From the NCBI GenBank assembly GCA_015680685.1, contig MNCI01030955.1, positions 447,923 through 511,922 of the forward strand: a stretch of 64,000 nt of DNA, given 5' to 3'. Every line of letters begins with the position of its first letter. The stretch's first letter is position 1. Below are positions 11,111 to 22,639 of the stretch, piece after piece. Under the pieces are notes generated by a model, which ran no database searches, had not been told where the DNA came from, and worked only from the letters and a program-made list of their open reading frames with translations. Both the position numbers and the translations under genes were made by a program. This stretch comes from Gnetum montanum (Eukaryota; Streptophyta; Gnetopsida; Gnetales; Gnetaceae).

Positions 11111-11840
11111 GGCTACTATAGGAGATTTATTGAGAATTTTTCAAAGGTTACCAAACCATTGGTGAAATTAATGAAAAAGGACGTACCTTTTGAGTGGACC
11201 AAGGAATGTGAATTAGCTTTCCAAACTTTGAAATAGAAGCTAGTAGAAACACCCATTCTACAAGCTCTTGACTGGTCCAAACCATTCCATATCATGACTA
11301 ATGCATCCAACTATGCCTTAGGAGCCATACTTACATAATTAGATGATTAGAAACGTCTTTATTACATCCACTGTGCAAGTAGAAGTATCACTGGTGCACA
11401 ACTTAACTACACTACCACAGAGAAAGAACTAATGGTTGTAGTATTTGCACTAGAAAAGTTTAAACACTATGTATTGGGATATAAAGTATATATACATACA
11501 GATCATAGTGCAATCTGGTTCCTCATGAATAACCCAATGGTAAGCCCTTGTATCATATGATGGCTTGTAATCTTACAAGAGTTCGATTTAATGATGATCG
11601 ATCACAAGGGCACCGAGAATGTAGTTGCTGATCATTTATCTCAATTGCGATGGGACAAAAAAGAGGATGAGTATCCAATTTTTGATCATTTCCCTGATGA
11701 ATTCCTCTTTGCTAGTGTAGTGAATAATCAATCAACCACGAAGGCAAACTGGTACAGTAGCATTCTTATCTATCTCCTCACCCAACAAACACCACAAGAG
11801 TTAAACTTTAAGAAGAAACAACAGTTTCTTCACTGAGCCA
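11111..11840 (+). pseudogene. RNase H and connector of element A
   Basis: Follows RT directly. Motifs: PFEWTKECELAFQ (about 11188-11225), FHIMTNASNYALGAIL (first Asp position now Asn), TTEKELMVVVFALEKFKHYVLG and TDHSA (about 11420-11515), and a final DHKGTENVVADHLS (about 11600-11640). The intact stretch 11591-11836 covers the end and the linker into integrase. Several internal stops. Role: removal of RNA template. Confidence 0.82.
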
Positions 11841-13000
11841 AGTACTTTATGGAGATCAATGGGCAACTTTACAAAGTATGTCCCGATGCCTTGGTTCGAT
11901 GGTATGTTCTCGATATAGATCAACTATGAGTTCTCCAAGACACTCATGAGGGTCCTTGTGGGGGTCATTACACTGGGAGACGAATGGCCATCAAGATCCT
12001 GCTTGCAGGATATTATTGGCCTACATTATTTTGGAATGCCCATCATTTCATTCAATCTTCTAAGCACTGTCAATGTGATGGGGGAATGACTACTAGAATG
12101 GAGGGTCTACAACAATGGATTCAACCATTAGAATCCTTCGACATTTGGGAAATTTATTTTATCAAGCTAATTACATCAATGTCCAATGGAAAAGCTTATA
12201 TTATTGTTGTTGTTGATTACATAACAAAATGGGCCAAAGCAGCTGCTATTAAAGATTGTACATCATCTACAGCTGCATGATTTATTCAACAACAAATCAT
12301 AAATAGGTTTGGTATGCCTCATGCACTTATTTCAGACAATGGTACATACTTCACAAGTGCAACTTTTCAAAAATTAATGCAATGCTTAGGGGTTGAGCAT
12401 CAATTGACTACACCATACCACCCCAAGTGACAAGTCAAGTAGAAGTCACCAACAGGGAGATTACGAAGATATTGATAAGAACCATTAGCAAGTTTAGGCG
12501 AGATTGGAGCACTAAACTAAACGATGCTCTTTGGGCATACCACTCCACATGGAAAGTCCCTACAGGCTACTCTCCTTACGATTTAGTGTATAATAAATTA
12601 CCAATGCTTCCCATTCAAACTAAGCTCCATACACTATCCACAACATGTGACCTCAACCTTAACCTTGATCTAGCACAGAAACAGCAGTTAGTAACCCTTA
12701 ACTTGCTAGATGAAAATCGATTAGCTGCCCTATCATCTAACAAATTGCACAAGACATTCAATAAACAATGTCATGACCTAAGAATTAGGAAAGTTAAATA
12801 TTAGCCAGGAGATAAGGTTCTCTACTGGAATCCCACACATGTGTCACAACGTACTAAATTGCAAACATTGTGGGATGGACCTTATATTATTTATGCAACT
12901 TTTTCTTTAGGGCCATGACAATATACAAACCTAAGAGCCTAGATAAGAAACTTTTGGTCAACATGTAACAAACCAAACCTTTTCAGAAGCTTAGGATACC
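11841..13000 (+). pseudogene. Integrase of element A, catalytically dead
   Basis: The zinc-binding HHCC region at about 11940-12075 shows THEGPCGGHYTGRR and, later, KHCQCDGG. In the catalytic core the first aspartate position reads EIYF (about 12149-12160) where relatives have GIDF, so Asp is now Tyr. The second, SDNGTYF (about 12330-12350), is kept. A frame change near 12425 moves the reading into 12427-12804 (ALWAYHSTWKVPTGYSPYDLVYNK), followed by a GPY-type C-terminal block (LYWNPTH...LWDGPYII). No chromodomain, as expected for Athila. Confidence 0.8.
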
Positions 13001-14959
13001 CAGTACACATGCTACCTCTCTTGATGGACAACCCTACTCACTATTTCAGATCTCCTCCTTCCAACTTAGTCATGGGGGAGATGGCCACCAATGCTAACCA
13101 TTCTAGGCCCTCAGTTCTTTTTGAATTTTTTTTTACACATTTTTCCAACTTTTCTTATTTTTGTTTTACACCATCATTCATGTTTTTACTATTTCTTTGT
13201 TTGCTTGATTTACTTTTATTTGTCATCTAATAAGTGCTCATGATGGTGGATTGCATTATATCATATTGATTACTAATGTTTGATTTTTACCTTTGAATTA
13301 TGATGCTAATATTAAGGTATGGTTCTTTTGGTAAAACAAGCAATGAGTCCACACCATCCACTCATCCATACAACTCTATGGTCTCCTTTGGCTTGGAACT
13401 GTATAGTCCCTCTTTTCTAAGTAAAATTTTAATGAATTGGTGGCTAGGTATTTTTCAAACCAAGGAAAGACTCAAAGGATGAAAAGGGTGTGACTTCAAG
13501 GGGACTCGATGCATTTGTGCTAGCCATTCTCTTAGGTGCTTGGATGCTTTTTCTTGGGTTTTCTGCCATTCTGACATTGTTCAAAAATCAGGAAGCTGAG
13601 TGAATAAAAATACATCTTTGCATGGTGTGGTTCTCATGCAAAAACAAAAAAAAAAGAGAAAAAGTGAGAATTCAAAGCACACCCCTTAGACATAATAAAG
13701 AAATATGGGCTACAAGAACTGGTTATGGAACTGGAAAGACATGTTACCCATGCCTGAAGGTTCCCTCTAACTAAGGCCTTTTCTCGCTTCCTAGTTCTCT
13801 ATCTCGCTTTCCTCGGAATGGTGGTGACTCTTTGTGGAAGCATTCTTGTTGCTTCAAGTGGATGGATTGGTCAAATGTTTTGATGCAAGGTCACTGGATG
13901 TGGTTTGTTTACGTCTGGATTTGGGATGAGTTCTACTCAGTCACATTAACCATGAAATACACAAGGGACTTTCCACAACCTTATTCTTAGGATTCCATTC
14001 CATTCTCTCCTCTCCATCTTTCTTCCCATTTTCCACCTCATTTCTGGTTTTATCATTAGTCCATTTCTGGGTTGATGCATTATTTTTCTTTGGTGAATTC
14101 TTATGGGTAAGTTTTTAACTCTTGCTTCCAAATGACATTCCTAGAGCCTACAGACTCTGTGGTTTGTGGATTTGTCAGGGCATAAAGGGCATGAGCCTAC
14201 TTTGGGAAGGACCCACTGGCATTTCTTTTTGGTGAAATTTTTAACTTCTTTCCCTTAAACATTTCCTGAAATCAATCATTTCTAGTTTCATCCCCATCCA
14301 TGACATCCATTTTATTAGCGTTGCCATTGATATTTTTCATCTTTCTTGTTCCTCATGCTTTTCCATCTTATATCTACCAAAGGTTCGCTCTTAGTCGTGG
14401 GGGCCCTAGCACAAATTTTTCAATTTTCTCCATTTTACTATTCACCTAACCCCTACACCTTGGGTAGTCACCAATGATAAATCTCCGAACCAATTTCTAC
14501 CAAAACCACAACTCAGCCAATGCACCTCATATCGAGGCAAGGTATCAACTGCATTATGGTTTATCTATCCTTTGTCATTTGTAACTGTGTTGTGTGTGCA
14601 AATGCTGATCATACAAATAATGGACTAGGCTTGGAGGAAGCACTCAAGATGGACCGAAACTGGAGCGTTTATGAAAGGAGCAAGTCTGGTGGCGTGGCTA
14701 TGGATAAACAATGGAAGGTGAAATCTTAGCATTGGCAACAACACATTTCATTTTCTTTCTCTCTCTTTCTCTACAAGTTGTCAAATAAAGGCTTGGATGT
14801 CATTTATGTATGAGTGTTCACCACAATGCTGTAATATGCTTATTGATCCGTCACTGGGCACATTGAGTCTGTCATCCCATTCCACCGTCAGTTGTCAATT
14901 AGTTAATAATCTCATACCTTCCCAATATTTTGTAAGGAACTCAAGGACGAGTTTTCATT
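13001..14959 (+). other. 3' non-coding region of element A
   Basis: Begins with a block shared with C at about 61690-61730 (AACTTAGTCATGGGGGAGAT). It then becomes T-rich and holds the shared TGACTTCAAGGGGACTCGA block near 13492 and GGGAAGGACCCACTGGCA near 14200. Short frames at 13009, 13300 and 14520 look random. No preserved env-like frame is visible. Confidence 0.55.
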
Positions 14960-14961
14960 CA

Positions 14962-14973
14962 ATCATGGGGGTA
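14962..14973 (+). other. Polypurine-tract region of element A
   Basis: CATGGGGGTA lies immediately before the 3' LTR start TGATGAG. The same design, GTGAGGGTA, precedes the 3' LTR of B. This is where plus-strand DNA synthesis is primed. Confidence 0.65.
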
Positions 14974-15779
14974 TGATGAGAGCTGCTACTCTAGTGGTTT
15001 ATTCTAATTATTAGAGTAGTTACTCTAGTGGTTTATTCTAATTATTAGAGCAGTTACTCTAACAATTTATTCTAATTATTAGAGCAGTTAATCTAGTGGT
15101 TTATTCTAATTATTAGAGTAGTTACTCTAGTAGTTTATTCTAATTATTAGATTGGTTACTCTAATTATTAAAGTAGTTTCTCCCAAGCTTATAAATACAG
15201 TGCCCAAGCACACAATTGGGAGAAGGAAGTCTTTTAGCAATCAAGTAGTGAAACTCTTNTCCCAATTGTGTGCTTGGGCACTGTATTTATAAGCTTGGGA
15301 GCAACTACNATTATTAGCACAGTAATTCATTTTGATCAATTAAGCATATCGTTAAATTACACAAGCATAACCACTCTGAGCATGTGTGTAATGCTTGATG
15401 ACCAAATAACGATTAATGTTTGGTAATCTGAGCAATGCTACACTAGTTTAGGATGTGTACGGAAAGTGGGAATAGATGCTGGTGTTAGGATTAGTTAGAA
15501 CTTAGTTAATGAGTAGTTAAGTTAAATTAGTCACTTAGTTACCTCTCTCCTTCCCTACTAACGTAGGACATAAAAACATAAAAGCTATAAAAATCATATG
15601 CCTCAAGCTTATTTAACCTACAATCGTGACATACAAGTAAGCTTGGGAAGACAATGATCAACCAACCCATCCTTGTTCCACAAGGGTGCATAAGCACTTA
15701 GTCCTTGGAATTCGACCGGATTGTGCATGATACACTCGTATTCGTATGGTTGAGCATAGGGGTACCTCGCCGCTCGTCA
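14974..15779 (+). repeat. 3' LTR of element A
   Basis: Starts TGATGAGAGCTGC, with five full 34-bp subrepeats and a short one to about 15180, then TATAAATA at 15190-15197. Between single Ns at 15259 and 15309 lies a reverse-complement copy of 15173-15222, and the segment corresponding to about 425-640 of the 5' LTR is missing. This is best read as an assembly join. It ends CCGCTCGTCA. Confidence 0.85.
15259..15309. other. Assembly join with inverted duplicate between single Ns
   Basis: The 49 bases between the two Ns are the exact reverse complement of sequence ending at 15222. Single Ns bounding a local duplicate, as also at 7057 and 63671, indicate unresolved contig ends rather than biology. 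Confidence 0.75.
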
Positions 15780-15784
15780 ACATT

Positions 15785-16767
15785 GAAGAACAATAGAATC
15801 CTATGTTAATGATCAAATGAATGGCCTTAGATAACAAATTAATGAATAATAAATTTAGGAAAAATATGCAAGATATGTCTAAAGAAATTAGGAAATTATC
15901 CCATGATTCAAAATAAAAATAGTTAGAAGTTAAAGAGAAGATGGATTTCTTTGCAAATTTCATTAAGCAATTAGGTGATCATTTAATCCAACCTCCTAAT
16001 CAAAACTAATATCCACTTAGAAATCATAATAAAAATTATTTTTTTCCTAGAGATTATAATCAACATCAATTCCAACATCACCAAGACTAGTACCAAGACC
16101 AATTTTCACCTAGGGATAAATATCAAGATCAATCTCCACTCGTTGAAAATCAAGGTGCTGATATCCCACCACAAAGCCAAAGAATGGAACCTAAAGAGGA
16201 GGGTTATTGGAATTGGTAATATTCACCAAGAGTATCCCTAGCCCAAGTTAATGCTAAGAAGGATGGAGCCCCCAAATATAGTTCCAAGATGAAGGACTAG
16301 CTTGATACCATGAGAAACTATTTTGATATGTTGAATTTATCAACTCAAGAAAATTTAGAAGTAGTCTTTTTGTATTTAAAAATACTTACAACAACATGGT
16401 AAAATGGAGTAAGATCTCAAGGATTGATTACAAACTAGATCAACTTTTGTTAAAATTTCAAGAAAAATTTTACATCAAATTCTTTTCCTAAGGAATTTAA
16501 GTTATGGTTCAAATCATTAATATTGGGATAATAATCAGTAGATGATTATTACAAGGAATTCTATGATCTTTCCCATTATGTAATCCATCAAGATGAGGTT
16601 GAATTAGCATTGAAGTTCAATGATGAACTACATGCTCAACTGCATTCCTAGACATGTGTCCAAAATCTACAAATAGTTAATGAATAATACAAAATTGCTA
16701 AAGATTATGAGGAATGAAATCAAGTGCAAACTATAACTCTTTGAAAGAAAATAGTGTAAGTGATACT
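15785..16767 (+). pseudogene. gag: Gag remnant of an unassigned Ty3/gypsy element
   Basis: The reading contains a coiled, lysine-rich start (about 15830-15970), an asparagine, glutamine and tyrosine-rich linker (about 16000-16140), then the retrotransposon Gag core at about 16300-16640: LDTMRNYFDMLNLS, NGVRSQGLITN, SFPKEFKLWFKSL, SVDDYYKEFYDLSHYV. Many stops. It ends where the Tat3 LTR begins. No pol part of this element is recognisable next to it. Confidence 0.6.
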
Positions 16768-18133
16768 TGAAACACCACCAAGAAAATTCATGTTGTGACT
16801 TGTCAACATTATAATATTCACCCAAAAATTTATGGCTATAATTTTATATTAAAATGTAAGGTTTGTAGTTCATAAGTTGCAATCTTGCATTTTTTAACTT
16901 TTTGGGGTTGAAAAATGCCTCATAGGTTGTAGCCTCACTTCCTAGGTAGAAAAAGTCATGTCATGTCCATGTCTGGTCTTGGGAAGGCTAAAAATGCCTT
17001 GGGAAGAATCAAATTTGGCATTTTCATGGGTTTTATGTGGGCCATAGCCACAACTACACTAGAACCACCTACACCCAACGTTGGAGATAATGGATTTTCA
17101 ATTTGCTAGAAGTTGCCAACATAGTTTCCAAAAATCCAACGTGGATGCCACAAGGCTAGCATTAGAATGATTGGGAATTTTGGTTCTTCATAAGGCCAAT
17201 TGCTCTAATAATTCTAGTGTTTCTTCAATATTTCCAACATAGTTCCATGATGCCAACATTGTTATCATAAAGCCAGCGTAGATGGGTGAAGCCATCATAG
17301 TTGGAAAATTCCTTTTATTATTTTTAGTATCCAGAGTGTTTTTGGTGGCCTAGGTACAAAAAAACTTACTAGAAATAGAAAATTACATTGGAAATTATAG
17401 CCTACCACATCTGCAAATCAAATCAATCTATTAATAATCATGGTAGAAATTTGCAGCCAAAAATAAGCAACCATGAGACCTATAAATGCCAATTTCAAAC
17501 ACTTTGGACAAGTTCCACAATTCAATAGTTATTTTGATGGAGAAAACTACACAACCTCTTGCAACCTTGAGCAAAAAAAAAAACTTTGGCATTTTGTAAG
17601 TCTTTTGGAGAAATTGGCAACTACTAGGGAATTTGAGATTCTTAACATAGTTCCATAGCACCAAAAAGTCAAATACCTCTTACCTTCTTTGCAAACAACG
17701 TTACACATCTAAGCTAAAAACCCCCCAAGAAGTTTTGGTGATTGAACTTGGAAACTACTTGATTCATGAAGTTGATTGCAAATCACAACCTACTGACTTT
17801 AACAAGCTTCGAGTAACTCCATATGCATTCATGCACAAAATTTGTACAAATTTGAATTCTACTTTTGTGGAAATTTTACTGTTTTCGATAAAGTTTATAG
17901 TTCATTTATGTTGTAATTTTTTCTCATGATTAATTATGTGCTTTATTTTGCATTATATCTACATTTTTATTTAAATTTTTTATCTAGTTGGCACTCGCTA
18001 AGTCCCTAGGTGATCAACAAGACCGTCTAGGATGTCTTGGATTTTGTTTCTCGAAGGCCTTTGGGATCCAAGGTTAAAATTGTTTTCCTTGGAATTTTTG
18101 GTTTTCTAGCAACCAAATTTTTTAGGCTCTATA
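16768..18133 (+). repeat. 5' LTR of Tat-like element Tat3
   Basis: Begins TGAAACACCACCAAGAAAA and ends AGGCTCTATA, where TATA probably stands for an original TACA. It is homologous, in inverted orientation, to the Tat2 LTR (35515-36893): both share TGAAACACCAC, GAAAAATGCCTCATA and GAAGGCCTTTGGGAT. Its start also resembles the Tat1 LTR start TGAAACACCGT. The element's primer site is found after Tat1, at 35193, so Tat1 split this element exactly behind its LTR. Confidence 0.75.
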
Positions 18134-19693
18134 TGTAATGACGGAAAATGCCGGTAGCTGGAAAATACCAAACAAAAATCTGTGTACACAGTCTTAACCA
18201 TGGATCCGTGTGAGGGCCGTGCTGGGGAAAATGAATCCGCAGTGCCCTGAACGGTCTTGTCGATCAGACAGGGACTTACTCAATCAGTAAATCGACAAAT
18301 GTTGTAGATATTCCATGGAACAATCTGATTTGACGAATTGCCAAAGGAGAAGAAAATAATGTAGATAACAACAATGTCAACACGACAAGAAGGATTGAAT
18401 TTAAGGAAAATGCGCAATTCCAAGATCTGTACTTTGACCCGAAAACTGGGTATATTGTATACAAATTTCCAATGGAAAAGCTTCGCTTATCTTGTGCGAA
18501 ACATACACAAAATAACAAGAAAACTATTCAACAAGGAGTACAGAATGGAGTTCGATCTACCTCGTAAGCCAGAGATGGGATGCAAGGAAGGTCAAGCTCT
18601 GACATCTATTGATCAACTGTTTCTAATCAATAAAACTTGCAAACCACACCAGATGATCTTTTGATCTCTGATTTGCTCCTTTTTCCTTGGGTAGTCTCTG
18701 CTCAAAACTGCCAATGATCGCTAATGGAGAGAGAGCTGTGTCTTCGCCAAAGGACTGATCGCTCCTACTACCAATGCCCAAGCAAAATGTCTTCTGTTTC
18801 TGCTAGAAGATGATGCTGCCAAAAGTTGAAGATGCTGGGCTCTTTTTGTTTCTTCGTCAACTAGAGTATTTATAATTTCGACAACATGCAGAGAAGGCAT
18901 GGCCCTAATGACACGTGTCCCAAACCTTCAAAATACCGTTGACTTGGTAAACTTTATGTTGAAATTGGCCAAGTTGCGTAATGTTTTGGGAAGGGGGGCA
19001 AGGTACGTTGTCGACCACTTCCGCTAAAGCTGCTTCATGATTACGCATAATACGCTTATCAGCATGTTGTGCGTGTGAATAATAGGTGTGTGTCTGGTGA
19101 GCTACATTACACTCGTTTGCACTATGTCGCGTGTCAGAGCGTAGTAAAACATGAAAATAGTTGATCCAAGCTATTTTTACGCTCATTTATGCCGCAAAGT
19201 GTAATAGAGCGTAAAATGGTCAACTTTACAATGAATTTACGCTTGCCTACACTGCGTAGCGTAATGAGCATAAAGCGACCAATTTGCAAAAAAGAAGAGA
19301 TCAATCTGTTGCGCTTCTTTTGACTCTAACTTTGCTGTTCTTGAAGCTTGTTATGCTGCTTTGCGTAACGGAGCGTAAACTCGGTCTTGAACAAAAGATT
19401 TAGCAGAATGTGTGACAAGTCTTAAACTTTAAGGTTCGTCAAAATTGCCGAAGTGAGTTACTTTCTACTATCGGGCTACGTTAAATAGAGTTACGCCGAG
19501 CGACACTACACTACGTTGCGTAATGTAGCGTAAAAAGAGAGAGAACAAAATAAGGTTAAAATTTGCAGGAAACTTGGATACTTGATGTTGCGTGCCTCTT
19601 TGCCTTCCTCTGTCTTCTGGATCTCTGCCTCGAACCTTCGCCCGAATCATGAATCTTTGCTTGAGGCCGATTCGCAATTTTTACGGTGTTTCA
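18134..19693 (-). repeat. 3' LTR of Tat1
   Basis: On the element strand it starts TGAAACACCGTAAAAATTGCG and ends near CCGTCATTACA. The TATAAATA box lies at 18874-18867 on the minus strand. It has the same length as the 5' LTR. The U3 part (about 19000-19600) carries repeated GCGTAA/TTACGC. Confidence 0.93.
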
Positions 19694-19707
19694 ATGGCCC
19701 CTCTTGG
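19694..19707 (-). other. Polypurine tract of Tat1
   Basis: On the element strand the sequence before the 3' LTR is CCAAGAGGGGCCAT, a purine run AAGAGGGG four bases from the LTR. The corresponding place in Tat2 (36894 on) is similar but less clean. Confidence 0.65.
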
Positions 19708-20895
19708 TTGACGTTTAGAGGGCTTGCCCGAAAGACGTCGACAAAGAATACGAAACACCAAACAAGCAAAAGTACCAACAGCGTTCGTCAATGGTTACTC
19801 AAGTGTTGCCCTGTCAACGGAGAAGTGCAGAGATGGGGGAAACAGAGGATAAAATGGTATGGGAAGGAATTTTTATAGAGGTAAGAGAAAAAAGGTTTGG
19901 GGAAGACTCAAATGAGGTTTGGGGAAGACGCAAATGTGTGAATATAGTTCTTTTTCACGCATAAGCACTTAGGCCTTCTCCTGCGATTGCGTTTGCATGC
20001 AGTTGTGCCGTCATTTTGTAAATGAAGGGGCTTTCTTAGACAAATTGTGTTGCGTCTGCGCAGCCTGGATGAATTGTGTTTCATCCATTTTTCCGACCCA
20101 CGTTTTTTTTTGGCGTCCACTAGGCGAGCTGCGTTACGCCAATTTATGGATTTGATTGTGATGCAGATGCGAAAAGCATGTGTTGTGTATGTACGTTTTG
20201 CATAAGGGAAGCAGATGATGGAGATGTAGGGAAGTAAGAACTAGAGGTAGGATTATTGGGAAAATAGGGATGCACTCCTGAGTGAATAGGCTAACTTAAG
20301 CGACCATCTCAAAGCGCTGTCTAGACCTCACCACTCAGGTGAATGCACCTTTGAACGACATCCTCGTAGCAAGTAACCTGCAACCAAAGAAGCAAACAGA
20401 AGACACCATTTCTTGGTCGAATCACTGGAGAGGTTATTGAAACGACCACCGTTTAAGGCGAGACAAAGTGAGTGGGCCACGAAGGAGGAACCATAGCACG
20501 AGGCCAGGGTCTTTACCGTTGATGCTCGGCCTAGCATATCGCCGCCAAAGATTATCAGACTCATCGCACCCAACTGGTTACGTAGAGAACCAGCTAGGTG
20601 AATCTGTGAAGCCAGAGCTTGATAGCAATGATGAGTAGAGATCCCCAAGGTCCTTTTTGATGAAAACTGCTTTGGGGCTCCGGTCGGTGAAACTAATCTA
20701 TCAGAGGTGCCACCGCTGCAGTCGGGGTAGTGACAAAATCTCCAAGGGGTCAGTAGTATGCCTTTCAGCACATCCGAGGGATCAGCAGAATGCCGGTGAG
20801 GTAGCGATGCTGGGATTGTCCCAGTACCCCACCCACTTGTTTTGTAGCCGCGTGGAGACGATTACGCTCGCTTGATTTGCATGATGGCAGCCTGT
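19708..20895 (-). other. 3' untranslated region of Tat1, with one unassigned 147-codon frame
   Basis: The region between polypurine tract and hairpin array. The longest open frame runs on the element strand from 20771 to 20328 (147 codons). It has no motif I recognise and no obvious start signal; it could be chance or the remnant of a small gene. Nothing else supports coding here. Confidence 0.4.
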
Positions 20896-20899
20896 AAGT

Positions 20900-21316
20900 C
20901 CCAGTTTTAAGTCCTGGTAGACTGTCGTTGCTGGTTTTAAGTCTCAGCAGACCATGCTGTGGATGTCAATTTCATGTCGTGACCTAGGGACAAATCTGTG
21001 CTGGTTTCACGTCTCAGCAAAGGGCTACTGACCTATGCCAGTTTTATGTCCTGGCAGATAGCCGACGCCAGTTTAGCGTCGTGGTGGACGCGTGCAGAAA
21101 CTGCCAGTTTTTTGTCTTGGCGGATCTGTACAACGTTGCTAGTTTTACGTCGTAGCGGACAGTTGCAACTTGCTAGTTTTACGTCGTGGCAAACGGTTGT
21201 TGCGAGTTTAGCGTCGTGGCAGACGCGTGAAGGGAATGCTAGTTTTACATCATAGCGGACGATTGTTGCCAGTTTAGCGTTGTAGCGGACGATTGTTGCC
21301 AATTTAGCGTCGTAGC
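20900..21316 (-). repeat. Array of about 13 short hairpin units in the 3' region of Tat1
   Basis: Units recur every 26-70 bases, most often about 30-35. On the plus strand each is a 4-5 bp stem around an 11-nt loop of consensus GTTTTACGTCG. Stems include GCTG/CAGC (20930, 21000), GTCA/TGAC (20965), GCCA/TGGC (21037, 21103), GCCA/TGGT (21067), GCTA/TAGC (21138, 21238) and GCTA/TGGC (21172). Units at 21202, 21268 and 21298 have one stem mismatch. Loops vary at a few positions only. Tandem repeats in the 3' region are known for some Tat elements; the compensatory stem changes are what I see here. Confidence 0.85.
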
Positions 21317-21349
21317 GGACGAATGTTGCCATACCTGATGTTAACACTG

Positions 21350-22330
21350 GATATGCACTTAGATGTAGTACCGCTTTAGATATATATGATTTATAGGATT
21401 CGGTAACTCGTTGCCATTGATATCTGCTAGCTTGAATGCGCCATTACCATATACATTAGCTACCAAGAAAGGGCCCTCCCAGTTTGCAGAGAAGTTGCCT
21501 ACTGGTTCGCGAATGGCCTTAAGAACCAAATCTCCCTTCTTAATAGGACGTTGTTGAAGATTGTGACGGTGCTTTTGCCTCTACTTATCTTGATACTTTT
21601 CAATGGTATTAAGCGTCTGTATTCGCTTCTCCTCTACTGTATCCAAATCCATGATTCGAGACTCGGTGTGTTGAGCCTCATTTATAATCATGGAGAGGAC
21701 CATCCGCAAAGAAGGAACTTGTAATTCGAGGGGTAGCACCACCTCGGATCCATAGACTAGGCTATAGGGTGTACTGTCTGTAGCTGTTCTGTATGTGGTA
21801 CGATACGCCCATAACACATAAAGAATCTTTTCATGCCACCATCTTTTGTTGCTGTCGAGCATTTTCTTGAGTAAATTGATAATGACTTTATTTGTTGCTT
21901 CAGCTTGACCATTCGCTTGCGGGTAGTAAGGTGAGGAAAACGATTGTTTGATGCCAAGATTGTCACAGAAGGATTTGGTTTCCAGACTGCTAAACTGTGG
22001 CCCATTGTTGGTCACTATAATCATCGGGAGGCCAAATCTTATTACAATATTGTCCAAGATGAAATGACAGACCTGTTGAGATGTAATCTTCCATAAAGGG
22101 ATGGCTTCCACCCACTTCGTGAAGTACTCAGTAGCTGTGATGATGAAGCTATGCCCTGCGGAAGACTTTGGTGTGATGGGCCCTATGATGTTTAGTCCCC
22201 ATCGTTGGAAGGGCCATGTGATCTAGGTCATATGTAGTTCTGTAGGCGACACGTGTATAAGGTTCACGTAACGTTGACACGTGCCGCATGTTTTGACCTT
22301 TGTAAGACAATCTTTTTCCATGTACAGCCA
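21350..22330 (-). pseudogene. Integrase core and C-terminus of Tat1, active-site aspartates lost
   Basis: On the minus strand the core reads WGLNIIGPITPKSSAGHSF (first Asp position now Asn, codon at 22192-22190). It continues with YFTKWVEA, VTNNGPQFSS (second Asp now Asn, codon 22009-22007) and GQAEATNK (Glu kept, 21901-21899). Then come LWAYRTTYRTATDSTPYSLVYG and a C-terminal block with WEGPFLVANVYGNGAFKL. Both substitutions are G-to-A on this strand. Nonsense codons: TAG near 22227 and 21582. Integrase inserts element DNA; this copy could not. Confidence 0.88.
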
Positions 22331-22560
22331 ATAATACCCTAAGCGACGGATTTTAGAGGCCATGGCTCGTGGCGTTATGTGTCCTCCGCATAATCCCTCG
22401 TGGACTTCACCAACTATATGCTGCGCCTGATCTTTGTTAACGCAAGTAAGCAGTACTCCATCAAAAGAGTGTCTATAGAGAGTATTGTCTCCTATGATGA
22501 CGTACTGTCTAGCTCGCTTATGAATAGTGTCTTTTTGCACGCGTGTTAACTCGTGTGGTG
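22331..22560 (-). pseudogene. Integrase zinc-binding region of Tat1
   Basis: The HHCC motif is complete: EVHEGLCGGHITPRAMASK (about 22415-22358), then YWLYMEKDCLTKVKTCGTCQRY. It is open in the same frame as the RNase H regions, following the archaeal-type RNase H without a break. Function: binding of LTR ends and multimerisation. Confidence 0.85.
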
Positions 22561-22639
22561 GTTTGCCATGCAAGAGGTAAGTTTTAATGTAGTTGTACCA
22601 CTCTGGCATTCTATCCTTGAGCACTGAAGATATTTGCAC

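Larger units (their letters stand above)
200..15779 (+). mobile_element. Element A: Athila-like Ty3/gypsy LTR retrotransposon, full length but dead
   Basis: Both LTRs are present (200-1109 and 14974-15779), beginning TGATGAG and ending CTCRTCA. Flanking 5-bp duplications GCATT/ACATT differ by one transition. A tRNA-Asp-type primer site follows the 5' LTR and a G-rich polypurine tract precedes the 3' LTR. The internal order is gag, protease, RT, RNase H, integrase, then about 2 kb of 3' region, as in Ty3/gypsy. The primer site, a protease core reading DLGSS, and a long 3' region after integrase point to the Athila lineage. Element B interrupts it at 3603-9214. Every coding domain carries stops or frameshifts. 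Known: Athila lineage structure. Inferred: assignment without a tree. Confidence 0.88.

Noticed and set aside
15173-15309. Inverted repeat containing a TATA box within LTR A
   Set aside because: The inverted copy is bounded by single Ns and replaces missing LTR sequence; it is best explained as an assembly join.
18276-18664. Open frames in both Tat1 LTRs (also 33764-34182)
   Set aside because: They lie in LTR sequence and differ between the two copies; no known domain.
21033-21347. 104-codon minus-strand frame with repeated KLA and VRYD units
   Set aside because: It is the translation of the hairpin repeat array, whose unit spacing is irregular; no protein evidence.
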